Assembly: GCA_015039365.1 (NCBI GenBank)
Contig: WION01000142.1
Location: forward strand, 1 to 64,000
Length of the DNA: 64,000 nt
Direction: 5' to 3'
Source: Amanita rubescens
Lineage: Eukaryota > Basidiomycota > Agaricomycetes > Agaricales > Amanitaceae
Shown here piece by piece: positions 34,606 to 44,888 of the stretch. Each line of letters begins with the position of its first letter. The first letter of the stretch is position 1. A model generated the notes under the pieces. It was not told the origin of the DNA, searched no databases, and saw nothing but the letters and a program-made list of their open reading frames with translations. The position numbers and the translations under genes were made by a program.

Positions 34606-36369
34606 ATCACTTGTTTGGATAGGATGTCAGCGATTTTTACGATAGGGAAGGTCGGCCGCCGACGGATGCACGTTTAAGCTCGGCTTACACGGGAATAGGG
34701 ATATTCTTTTGCCAAATTTGAAATATAAATCATTGAGCAGGACGTATCATGGCGATAGAACACTACTATCTGCATCATGGCTCGGCTTTCCCGGGTACGT
34801 GGGTATGTTGTTTTCAAATATACCTTGTTCAAGCAGAAGCGGTAGGGGCGGTGACGGCCGTATGTGGAACACTTGTGTCATAATCTAAAAATAGGACGAC
34901 ATGCAGCTGAGCTGTTCTGGGATATACGCGAGGAGGTGAAACAGGGGAGGGGAACGGAGGATAAGGTCCAATGAGGAACTTGACGAACATTGAAGAATTT
35001 AGGCGCGGGAAATTGATGCGCCGTCGAGGAGTCGCGACCTATTTTAACGTTACCCCATATGTCAGTCGGAGCGCGTGACATCAGGCCTTCCTCCGTTACC
35101 AAAGCAACCTTCGCCAGAATGGTGGATTGTTAACTGTGGATATCCGTTGGTATTGAAGGTGCCGTCACGTACCGTGTGTCGTGAATGGAGTCCGGACATT
35201 ATTGCATTCGTGGTCCCGTCCCGTTCCCGAGCCGACGATCATGCCTCTATCACTGATGCATCAAGGCCGTATTTGATCCGTTTGATTGTGGCGATGACGA
35301 GTGGCGTACAACTGTTAAGAAGTTATCGTTTTTGCGCGTGAACGCTAACTCATATTATATAGAGAATAGATTGGGATGTTGGACGCAGTATTGTGTTCAT
35401 ACGGGACTACAAGATGAAGTACGGAGAAGTGAAGATATGATATATGGAATGCATTCTAAAAACAGGGCGTACTGCCGGGATATGATATGATAGTGAATCG
35501 TGTTGTTGGCATCAGGCGAAGGGGCACGCGTTGTCCATCACTTCAGAACATCGCGAAGGATATAAAATATCAAGAAATATGTTTTCGAGAGCGAAGAAAT
35601 GACTATCACACGTCCTCCGCGCCCCTACCGCTCTGGACTCTCCTGTATTGTTCCAAGGGATCCTTCTTCCACCTACGAATGACCGAATGCAATACTTTGC
35701 TTTTCGTGAATAATGGGTTAATTGGCCGTCGGTGAACGCACCTGCAGAACAATACCCGGCAAGGCCGCTTGCCAATGTCTCAAACACTCTAAACAAAACA
35801 TTCGTCGCTTTACGTCGTCAAAATTTGATTGCGACGCTGTAGTGCCTCGCGGACGAACCATCGAACAAAACCGACCCCAACGCATTCCCCATACGTTTCA
35901 TACTATCTCGAATGAAGACCGCTATCGACGGTGAAAGAGTATTTGGGATTAATAGGTCAAGGACGCACCAGGCATGGCTTGATTTGGTATGAACGCGGTA
36001 ACAGGAGGTCAAACGAATGGTACGGGCAGGAGAAGAAGCTCAAAATGGTAAAAGGTCCGGGTGGGTATGCTTGGCGTTGCGAGTGCTTCACGGCGATGAG
36101 TCGTGACAAGAACGCAGCGCACCACTCGACGTGCGGGCTCGGGGTTCAGCATCTTTCTCCAGCTCTGCGCAGACAGCTTTTCCACCCTCAAGCCTTTGTC
36201 GAAATGTCACGCAACCAGTAATCCCTCGACGCACCCAGCAGCAGCAACCTGAATACCATCACTCTAGCTTCGGCCAGACCAGGTGCGACTCTCGCTACCT
36301 CACTCGCTCTTCTCTTTGCTCATTCACCTCTAGTTTTCCTCGGTACCCAAATAGAGTTTGCCCGTACCC
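34606..36369. other. long intergenic region, no gene recognised
   Basis: Several open frames of 60-95 codons overlap on both strands without protein-like composition or splice partners. Nothing convincing was found. Confidence 0.45.
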
Positions 36370-37905
36370 TCGCCGTCCGTCATACTCGTAATCGACCGTC
36401 GTAGCCGCGACACTTACGCAACAGGTTTGCTTGCTCAACTTTTACGCAAAGTCTCTCCAGGGTTGAAGCCAGCCGTCATCAATTTACTCAAACAATGTCC
36501 AAATCCTCGATCCGTTCACGACTTCGACCTGACAGAGCTCATCTTGGAATTCGCGCGAGAGTTTGATAAGACTTCGTCGTGATTGATGCCGTAGACGAAT
36601 GTGACAATCTTTCCGAGTTGCTACCAGCTCTGACAGTTCTAGCTGTGGAAATCAACGTGCTCGCTACTGGTCGCGTCAATTCTCAAATTCGCAACGAGTT
36701 TCAGGGGCACGGAAAGGTGATAATTGGACGAGACGATATCAACCATGACGCGCGGAGGTTCGTCGAAACGGATGTGAGGCACGTCAAAACTCGGGATCCC
36801 CAGCTAGTTCGGGACATTATTGATAGGTTGATCTCCGGTGCACAAGGAACGTAAGCACGTAAGCATTATCTATCCGATTTACATCTTTTGATGGAGATCC
36901 TGACGTTTCTCTTCAGCTTTCTATGGCCGTCGTATCACATGCGGCGATTGAGAAAGTTGCGGACAGATTACGATATACGAGAAGCTTTGGACGACTTACC
37001 CCACGGAATGGAGGACACGTTATCTAGGGCTCTCGAAACCATTGATGCGCATCCTAATTCGGACCGCATTCGTCGAGTGCTGCGACTGGCTATATACGCA
37101 GTACAACCTCTCACGCTGTACGAATTGGCGGAAGGCATCGCGACAGGTGAAATGATCGACGTATGGGACCCAGCACGCGTCGTGACGGATCCAATATCCC
37201 TCATCGACGATTGCGCAAACCTCCTCGTCTGTGCTCCCAGCAGTACTTTTCCATATCTCCCTGACGTGGTTATTCCTTTTCACGCGTCTGTCAAAGAATT
37301 CCTCGCGAACCCTGCCAGGATAACCCAGCCGTTCCTCAGATATGCCCTGTACCCGCAGAGTGTTGTACATTGCGATTTGGCATACGAGGAACTAGGAGCG
37401 CTGCAGCTTTACGACAAGAATGGCGTCAAGGTTGAGCTTCATCTCCTCACTCCCGGCCAACTCGCCGTCAGACTCGATCTTGCGATGTTGATCCCACATT
37501 TTTGTACTGAAGAACTCATGGCTGAAGATAACAGAGGTTCAACACCGCTATGCGTCGCCGTGGAAAGATCTGCCTCCCTAATGCTTGTCGACAACCTTTT
37601 AAGGAGGGTGGACGTTAATCAAATCAACTGCAACAGTGAAACGGCCCTTCATATCGCTGCGTCCACCGAAGACGTTCGGAATTGAGAAGCTATCATTCAC
37701 CGGGTTTTGGTGGCTGGTGCAAATCCACACTTTCAGAACGACGAGGGACAGAGTGCACTGCACCTTCTGATGAACAATCCTATGCGAGCATTGTCATGTG
37801 TATCCCTCCTGCTACGGCGCGGGGCTGATATCCATGCCCGCGATGCGTATTCTCGCACATCACTTCCGGTTCATCGACGTCCTTCAGCTGATTTTAGGAC
37901 GTGGA
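36370..37905 (+). pseudogene. NACHT/ankyrin (NLR-type STAND) gene fragment, broken
   Basis: In order: LLAQLLRKVSPGLKPAVINLL, a Walker B-like VVIDAVDECDN (from about 36567), NVLATGR, then after an intron (36851-36916) FLWPSY..RRLRKL, REALDDLPHGMEDTLSRALE, VRPLTLYEL-type winged-helix sequence, and ankyrin-like NRGSTPLCVAVE, SETALHIAAS and GQSALHLLM. This is the order of fungal NLR-like STAND proteins, used in self/non-self recognition. The P-loop end is missing, a frameshift lies just before the Walker B motif, a TGA at 37683 interrupts the ankyrin part (the same frame continues beyond it), and the 3' end is lost at the repeat beginning about 37930. Confidence 0.7.
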
Positions 37906-37929
37906 ACTGAATCTGGACTCGCGCGCTAC

Positions 37930-38230
37930 GAGCGGCTCCTTCATTATCGGTTACTCTGAAGGATTCGAACCATCGCTATCAACACCTTTCCATTTTTCAA
38001 GCCTTTTAAACACATATCTACAAGCAGGTCCTTCAGTTACTTTCAAGGATTCGAACCATCGCTATCAACATTCCATTTTTCAAGCTCGTAAACACATATG
38101 TTTATCGCTATCAGTCGCTCTCGAAACTTCTGTGGTCTCAATTCATACTCCTTGCTCTCGTTCAATTCTGCTAGCCACCGGTCTCGCTAGAAGTAGAAAT
38201 ATAGTAGAATTTTCGTTCCAATGTTTAGCT
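37930..38230 (-). repeat. SINE-like repeat with two pol III B-box matches
   Basis: On the minus strand GATAGCGATGGTTCGAATCC occurs twice (complements near 37960 and 38045). It contains an exact match to the tRNA B-box consensus GGTTCGANTCC. TGGAA and AAAATGG words are also repeated. No tRNA cloverleaf or 3' CCA-side stem can be drawn, and a convincing A box was not found. A partial relative is near 21765. It truncates the NLR pseudogene. Confidence 0.4.
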
Positions 38231-38254
38231 TGAGAAATACAACGAGTCGTTTGT

Positions 38255-38565
38255 CTCAATACTTCATGCTCGTGCACGAACAATGCATGGACCACGCATT
38301 GGGGATGAATGGGTCACGCGTTGGTCATGAGTGTTCGACGCGTTGTTGTAAATTCACTTTTTCAAGTTGGAGGTGTGGACGACGAGTGATCACGCAAGGA
38401 TGATTTTTGCTTCGAAAAGTCAATCATGCGTGGCCCACGTACGATCATGCGTGATCATGTATTGGCCATGGGTGATCATGTGTGGCCATACGTCGTCCAC
38501 TCGTGATCATGCGTGATCACGCAGATCTTGCATGGATAATGCATGATCATGTATGATCATTCGAT
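38255..38565. repeat. second array of TGATCATGCGTGATCA palindromes
   Basis: Same word set as 20885-21230: GCATGGACCACGCATTGG, GATCATGCGTGATCATGT, GTGATCACGCAGATC. Both arrays lie next to SINE-like B-box sequence and at the broken end of a gene. Confidence 0.7.
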
Positions 38566-38569
38566 TTAG

Positions 38570-39912
38570 TCCAATTTGGCGGAGCAAAGAAGAAGACATC
38601 AACGAGGCATCCGGCTATTCCCAATCACGCTATTCATAACGGGGTACTCTCCGCCTCCTCGTCCTACACCTTCTTCCTCCTCAACCCCAATTCAAGACGG
38701 ATCAGCTGATCTCAAGGCCGGCGAATCTAAATTGGCAGAGGAAGGTAACAGAATGCAGCCACCGATTGGGAAGTTGAAGGGGACAGTCAAGATGATCGGT
38801 GGTAGGGCCATTTTATGGACCATGGCGAGCGTTCCACGTTTCCTCTTACTCGTTTATTAATATGAAAGTAGACGTTGAGCTATGTTGAACAAGATGATCC
38901 AGAATGGGTCGTGAATGGTGTTCAGATTGGATGTATTGGTTCAGCGGCTGGGTTCGTGGTGCAGAGCAGTGTCTCTTTTGTTCATTAATGCTATTACGGT
39001 TGTCGTTTGGGGCTTGTAGCACTCGGGGAGATCCAGTTGGGCCGAGTTGGCAATGGAATGTATAGTTACGCAGTATCTGTGTAAACGCGACAGCATTTTC
39101 CTTATTGATTAGATAAAGCCTTCCCGAGAGATACAAAGCGTCTATAGCACAATATTGAATACAGGACTGGATGCTAACTCCACCAAACAAATCACTTCGG
39201 AAAGCTACTAACCGCAGAGAGAAAATGGCTGGATGGATGGAGGGATACGGATACTGAGAATCTGAATCGTGATCAGGGCGGCCGAGAGTAGGTGCGCATT
39301 GTGCAGTAAGACTCCTGTTGCGATCCGTTACTATCGATATCGATATTCCAAACAATGGGAAATACTACCGTCACGGTCCTTCCTCGTCAACACATTCACC
39401 AGGCATTCCGAGCGAAATAACATTTGCATCGCGCTATAAGCATTACGAACTGTCGGATATATTAGGTTGAGCGAGAACGTGTAGTCAGATAAGGGCGAGG
39501 AGGATATAACCGTCGAGATTTGCGCTCGGAAGTGCTGGCTGTATGACGAGAATCTGTGGAAGGGCGAGGTCGGTGGCAAAGGAGACACCGTCGTTCGACC
39601 ATGTCCCAGATCATGATGGCGCCGATGACGACGAGAGGAAGAAGGATGACAGCGGCGGTTTTCCCGTGGGAAGAACAAGATTGGGAACTGAGGAAGATGA
39701 GGTCGTGTTGGACATGAGCGAGGGAGTTCCAGGTTGAGTGCTGGGTTGCTGAGTTCTCGCGCGAGAACAGTGTAGAAGGAAGGGAATAAGGTCTACGAGA
39801 CCTCCTCTCGGCGGTGAGAAAGATCGGTGCCGCGTTAGCCTATTCTTTGACGGACGACGTGGGAGAACTGAAGTGACGGACCCTAAAGCTCTTATCTCCT
39901 CCCCTCATCGAT
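38570..39912. other. intergenic; doubtful short frames only
   Basis: A plus-strand frame at 38576-38860 (Pro/Ser-rich, then IGKLKGTVKMIGG) and minus-strand frames at 38846-39678, including a hydrophobic VILLPLVVIGAIMIWDM stretch, are open. They lack splice partners or family resemblance, so I do not call genes. It includes the 5' flank of the GTPase gene. Confidence 0.4.
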
Positions 39913-41234
39913 ATGACTGACCAACGGTCGCAGACTGCCAAAGAGTCCAAGGGATTTCGCAATCGCTTGAAGAAGATGTTCGGACGGGTATCGCAGAGCA
40001 CGCTTCCTAACCGCTCGAATTCGCCTCCAGCAGTTGTTGCTCCGCCTGCCATTGTTGTTTCGCCTCCAACCGTTTCTGCGCCTCCAGCTGATCTAGTACC
40101 CACTGTACCAATGATGACGACCGACCTGGTAGAAGCTGCGAAACTCCGGGCCAAGTACACCCACTTCCGTATCCTCGTTATCGGGAGGGCGAATGCTGGT
40201 AAAACGACGCTGCTGAAGCGTGTCTGCAATACAAAGGAGGATCCAGTTTACAGTCAGGTAAGATATCCACTTCGCTTGATACCCTACTACCATCACCCCT
40301 TCACCCACAGATTAACCCGACCTCGAAGGTGATCCTTGCGCATTTCTTCAACCAGGTCATTGACTTTGATGATATAGCGAGGGATTCATAATGTTCATGA
40401 CGAGTTTTCCTTCATGAGCAATCCACAGTTCATCTTCCATGACTCTCCTGGTTTCGAGGCAGGAAGTGAGCAGGAACTTCAGGACATACACTCTTTCATA
40501 CAGGAGAAGGCAAAAGCGAATGAAGTAAAGGACCAAATCCATGCGATATGGTGTGTTATAATCCTTCCTTTATGTAGCATAACTGACAATGCATTCAGGT
40601 TTTGTTTTGGTCCGGATGTATCTCGCCCGTTATTGGAATTGGAACAGAAGTTCTTTGATGAGAAACATTGTGGGAATGGTAAGATTGTTTAAAAACTCCA
40701 AACTCTTTAATGTGACTGACAAAAGACAGTTCCGGTTGTGGCAATCTTCACAAAATTTGATGATCTCATCACTCAGGTCTATGATAGGAACAAAGAAGAT
40801 GAGGAGAATAGGGAAGTTGCTTGTGCTACCTTGAAGGAGAAGTTTGAGAAGCCACTTAAGGGTTACAAGTCTTCACCTCGTGCATATGTCCAAGTTGAAT
40901 GTATGTCTCTTCTCCTTTAGCAACCAATCTTGGGACTTATAGCTTGTCCAGCTATTGAGAAGGATGAAGGTAATCATCAGGAACAAGTTGGGGAACTAAT
41001 CAAACAGACAGCGGCATCAATTGACAACTTGGCACTGAAGATGTTGTTTGTCACTGTCCAACAGAATAACCTAGAGGTCTGCATTGAATATGCAGTGAAC
41101 AAGTCTGTCATCCATTTGTCTGCTGTTGCTTCAATTTATCTCTCTATTTCAGGTTTATCTTTGAGGATACCTCAACAGTGGTACATTTTTTCTTGAATTG
41201 TAGAAATTTGAGTGCTCAAATGAACAAAGTATAA
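39913..41234 (+). CDS. P-loop GTPase, basidiomycete lineage-expanded type (342 aa, 7 exons)
   Basis: Exons are 39913-40257, 40311-40328, 40378-40550, 40599-40678, 40730-40900, 40943-41102 and 41153-41234. Phases agree and the 18-bp second exon (INPTSK) is needed to keep the frame. The N-terminus is basic and then Pro-rich (repeated PP.. VAPP/VSPP). G1 is GRANAGKTT (about residue 93), the G3 equivalent is HDSPGFEAG, and G4 is TKFDD. This pattern (RILVIGRANAGKTT, FHDSPGFE, VVAIFTKFD) is familiar from large mushroom-fungus families of predicted GTPases of unknown role. The C-terminus (NNLEVCIEYAVN, then a short hydrophobic TVVHFFLNC) may be shortened, since tandem repeats begin about 400 bp downstream. 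Confidence 0.75.
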
Positions 41235-41631
41235 CTTGATTTACAAGGCTGCATCTTGGTTTGGACATTGCTATTGGCAGGTATGCATTGAATGCATTTT
41301 CTTGAGCCATGACTGAAATTGAGAAGGATTATGTGAGAGTCCACTTCTACTTGAGCCAGGGAAGATGGTGATGACAGATGTTTCAGGATGTAAGTATCAT
41401 GACCAAATATTGGTGACAAAGTTTAACCTGGATATTCAGTATGTGAGTATGACATGATTAAGCTAATTTGACAATATACTAATTATGCAAATGATAAGGG
41501 GGAAAATGTAAGAATTTCAAAGTGATAGGAAGGTCACTTGTGAATGAAGTTTATAGGAGGTAATGGGCAGGTTACATGGAGAATTTCAAATTGATAGAAA
41601 TGATTCACCTCATATCTAGAAGGTGAGTTGC

Positions 41632-43198
41632 TATGTGCCTCCTTCACTTGATTTAAATTGCTGACATGTTGCCATGAAATCCCATTCAGCAAGTCAGTGA
41701 CTGTGTGCCTCCTAGCTCAATTTGAATTGCTGACATGCTACCATGAAATCCCATCCAGGCAGTGAGTGACTGTGTGCCTCCTAGCTCAATTTGAATTGCT
41801 GACATGTTGCAATGAAATCCCATCCAGGCAGTGAGTGACTGTGTGCCTCCTAGCTCAATTTGAATTGCTGACATGTTGCCATGAAATCCCATTCAGCAAG
41901 TCAGTGACTGTGCCTCTTAGCTTAATTTGAATTGCTGACATGTTGCCATGGAATCCCATTAAGCAAGTGAGTGAATGTGTGCCTCCTAGCTCAACCTGAA
42001 TTGCTGACACGCTGCCATGAAATCCCATCCAGTGGGTGAGTGGCTGTGTGCCTCCTAGCTCAATTTTAATTGCTGACATGTTGCCATCAAATCCCATCCA
42101 GGGAGTGAGTGACTGTGTGCCTCCTAGCTCAATTGAATTGCTGACATGTTGCCATGAAATCCCATCCAGGCAGTGAGTAACTGTGTGCCTCCTAGCTTAA
42201 TTTGAATTGCTGACATGTTGCAATGAAATCCCATCCAGCGAGTGAGTGAATGTGTGCCTCATAGGTCTATTTGAATTGCTGACATGTTGCAATGAAATCC
42301 AATCCAGCGAGTGAGTGAATGTGTGCCTCCTAGCTCAATTTGAATTGCTGACATGTTGCAATGAAATCCAATCCAGCAAGTGAGTGAATATGTGCCTCCT
42401 AGCTCAATTTGAATTGCTGACATGTTGCAATGAAATCCCATTCAGCAAGTCAGTGAATGTGTACCTCCTAGCTCAATTTGAATTGCTGACATGTTGCAAT
42501 GAAATCTCAACCAGCGAGTGAGTGACTGTGCGCCTCCTAGCTCAATTTTAATTGCTGATATGTTGCAATGAAATCCAATCCAGCGAGTGAGTGAATGTGT
42601 GCCTCCTAGCTCAATTTGAATTGCTGACCTGCCATTGCAATGAAATCCAATCCAGCAAGTGAGTGCATGTATGCCTCCTAGCTCAATTTTAATTGCTGAC
42701 ATGTTGTAATGAAATCCCATCCAGGCAGTGAGTGACTGTGTGCCTCCTAGCTCAATTTTAATTGCTGACATGTTGCAATGAAATCCCATCCAGGGAGTGA
42801 GTGACTGTGTGCCTCCTAGCTCAATTTGAATTGCTGACATGTTGCCATGAAATCCCATTCAGGGAGTGAGTGACTGTGTGCCTCCTAGCTCAATTTGAAC
42901 TGCTGACATGTTGCCATGAAATCCCATTCAGCTTGTGAGTGACTGTGTGCCTCCTAGCTCAATTTGAACTGCTGACATGTTGCCATGAAATCCCATTCAG
43001 CTTGTGAGTGACTGTGTGCATCCTAGCTCAATTTAGATTGCTGACATGTTGCCATGAAACCCCATCCAGGGAGTGAGTGACTGTGTGCCTCCGACTAGCT
43101 CAATTTGAATTGCTGACATGTTGCCATGAAATCCCATCCAGGCAGTGAGTGACTGTGTGCCTCCTAGCTCCACTTGAATTGCTGACATGTTGCAATTA
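41632..43198. repeat. 69-bp minisatellite, about 22-23 copies
   Basis: The unit contains GTGTGCCTCCTAGCTCAATT, GAATTGCTGACATGTTGCCA and ATGAAATCCCATCCAGGCAG. Consecutive GTGCCTCC starts at 41705, 41774 and 41843 give exactly 69 bp. Because 69 is a multiple of three, the minus strand stays open for several units and spells a 23-residue repeat (MGFHGNMSAIQIELGGT..). Indels break it repeatedly, so coding is unlikely. Variation is mostly substitution (GGCAG/CAAGT/GGGAG). Confidence 0.9.
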
Positions 43199-43249
43199 TA
43201 TAGACCCTAATTCAGTTAGGGTCCTGGGTTCAGGGTATACACTGGAGGG

Positions 43250-44880
43250 GTTACTGGTATGCATTTTTGAAAGAATGCTCCGCCGATGATTCTATTGCAA
43301 TCAGCGGCCTATTTAATAATGAGTGATACAAGGATCAAAGGCAGATATTTTGAACTATGTGTCAGTATTTTTATCCGCCAATGACAATGTATTTATTTGC
43401 GGATCATTGTCTGAACTAATTATTTGGACATGTTCCGCAGATGAGGACACTGCAATGAGCGGAACAAGGTTATTCAATGATAAATGTAACTGAAGATGTC
43501 ATGTATGTGTTATCAAACTCCACATTGACTCCGCCAATCATGATGCTCCAAAGCGCGGAATGTCCCCCTTGGTCTCATAATGTGCAAGGCTCGCAGACGT
43601 GTAATTGTTATTTCAGACTTGCATGGCTCGGTTTGTACCGTGAGAGTGTTTGGCCTCAAACAACAAAGGAGTAGTGCCTATTTAACGGCGCACAACACCA
43701 TCTTAGTTTTCCTTTGCCCCCATGCTAAAAGGGGGGACTATGCGCAATGTTATAGATGTGTATGATACCAGACAACTCAACGGTAGACCGCCCTCACCAT
43801 ATGACCTGATCTCCGCCAATCATGATGTTCAAAAGCGCGGAACATCTCCATTTCTCTCATACCTCTGATATGCTGGCTACAACAATGACCTCTGCGAATA
43901 ATGACATCCTTAAGCACTGAATACTAACGCAGCCCTTCACGCTACTGTGCTTCAGAAACACACCATCTTGATGTCCGCCAATCACGACGTTCGAAAGTGC
44001 GGAACGTCTCCCTTGGTCTCAATATCGCTGACATGCTTCATATCCTCACCAATCCTCAACCATTGCACACATCTACAACAATAACTCCCACCAATAGTGA
44101 CGTACTTAAGCGCGGAATACTAACACGGCCCTTCAGTCCACTCTGCTTCACAACTGCACCTTCCACCACCATCATTTCTGCCCATTCAGACGTTCCAAAG
44201 TGCGGAAGATCCTGCACCGTGAGCGTGGATCAAGGATCAAGGATAGGTATGCGTTGTATTTGATCGGAGTCATCTCTGAATATGATCAGCCTCTCCTCTC
44301 CGCCAATAATGACATCATTAAGTGCGGAATACTCACCCAGCCCTTCACACCACTCTGCTTCACAACTCGTCCACGACCATTATTTCCGCCCATTGCTACG
44401 TTCCAAATTGCGGAAGATCCTCCACTGTGAAGGTGGATCAATGATCAAGGATAGGTATGTGTTGTATTTGCCAGTGTTCGATATCAGAGTCATCGCTGAA
44501 TGCTACGGCATATGATCAGCCTCTCCTCTCCGCCAATAATGACATAGTTAAGTGCGGAATACTCACCCAACCCTTCACATCACTCTGCTTCACAACTGCA
44601 CCATCCACCGCCATTATTTCCACCCATCTCTACATTCCAAAGTGCGGAAGATCCTCCACAGTGAGCGTGGATCAAGGGTCAAGGGTATGTATGTGTTGTA
44701 TTTGCCAGCGTTCGATAATCCCTGAATGCTATTGCATACGCTCAGCTTCTCCTCTCCGCCAATAATGACATCATTAAGTGCGGAATATTCACCCAGCCAC
44801 TTCACACCACTCTGCGTCACAAACGCACCATCCACCACCATTATTTCCGCCCATCGCAACGTTCCAAAGTGCGGAAGATC
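43250..44880. repeat. hairpin repeat block A (TCCGC...GCGGA), about 230-bp higher-order units
   Basis: Many copies of TCCGCCAATNATGACNT.. followed about 20 nt later by AGTGCGGAA. The arms TCCGC/GCGGA can pair. From about 44100 the sequence becomes a tandem array of about 230 bp (CCGCCAATAAT at 44299, 44530 and 44757), each unit holding two hairpins, the second with CCGCCCAT...AAGTGCGGAAG. Non-coding. It is interrupted at 44881 by the fold-back element and resumes after it. Confidence 0.8.
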
Positions 44881-44888
44881 CTCCACAG

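Noticed and set aside
34878..36390. Several 60-96 codon frames
   Set aside because: They overlap on both strands, lack splice partners and resemble no family.
37930..38070. Possible tRNA genes on the minus strand (GGTTCGAATCC)
   Set aside because: B-box matches only. No acceptor or anticodon stem can be paired and no convincing A box lies at the right distance, so a SINE-like repeat is the better description.
38846..39678. Minus-strand frames with a hydrophobic stretch (VILLPLVVIGAIMI)
   Set aside because: A small membrane protein is possible, but the start, splice sites and flanking frames do not agree, so it was not called.
41686..42858. Protein of 23-residue repeats on the minus strand
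   Set aside because: The frame breaks several times through indels, there is no start context or flanking exon, and it is explained by a unit length divisible by three.
41632..43198. CRISPR-like array
   Set aside because: Units are head-to-tail 69-bp repeats without unique spacers, and the genome is fungal.
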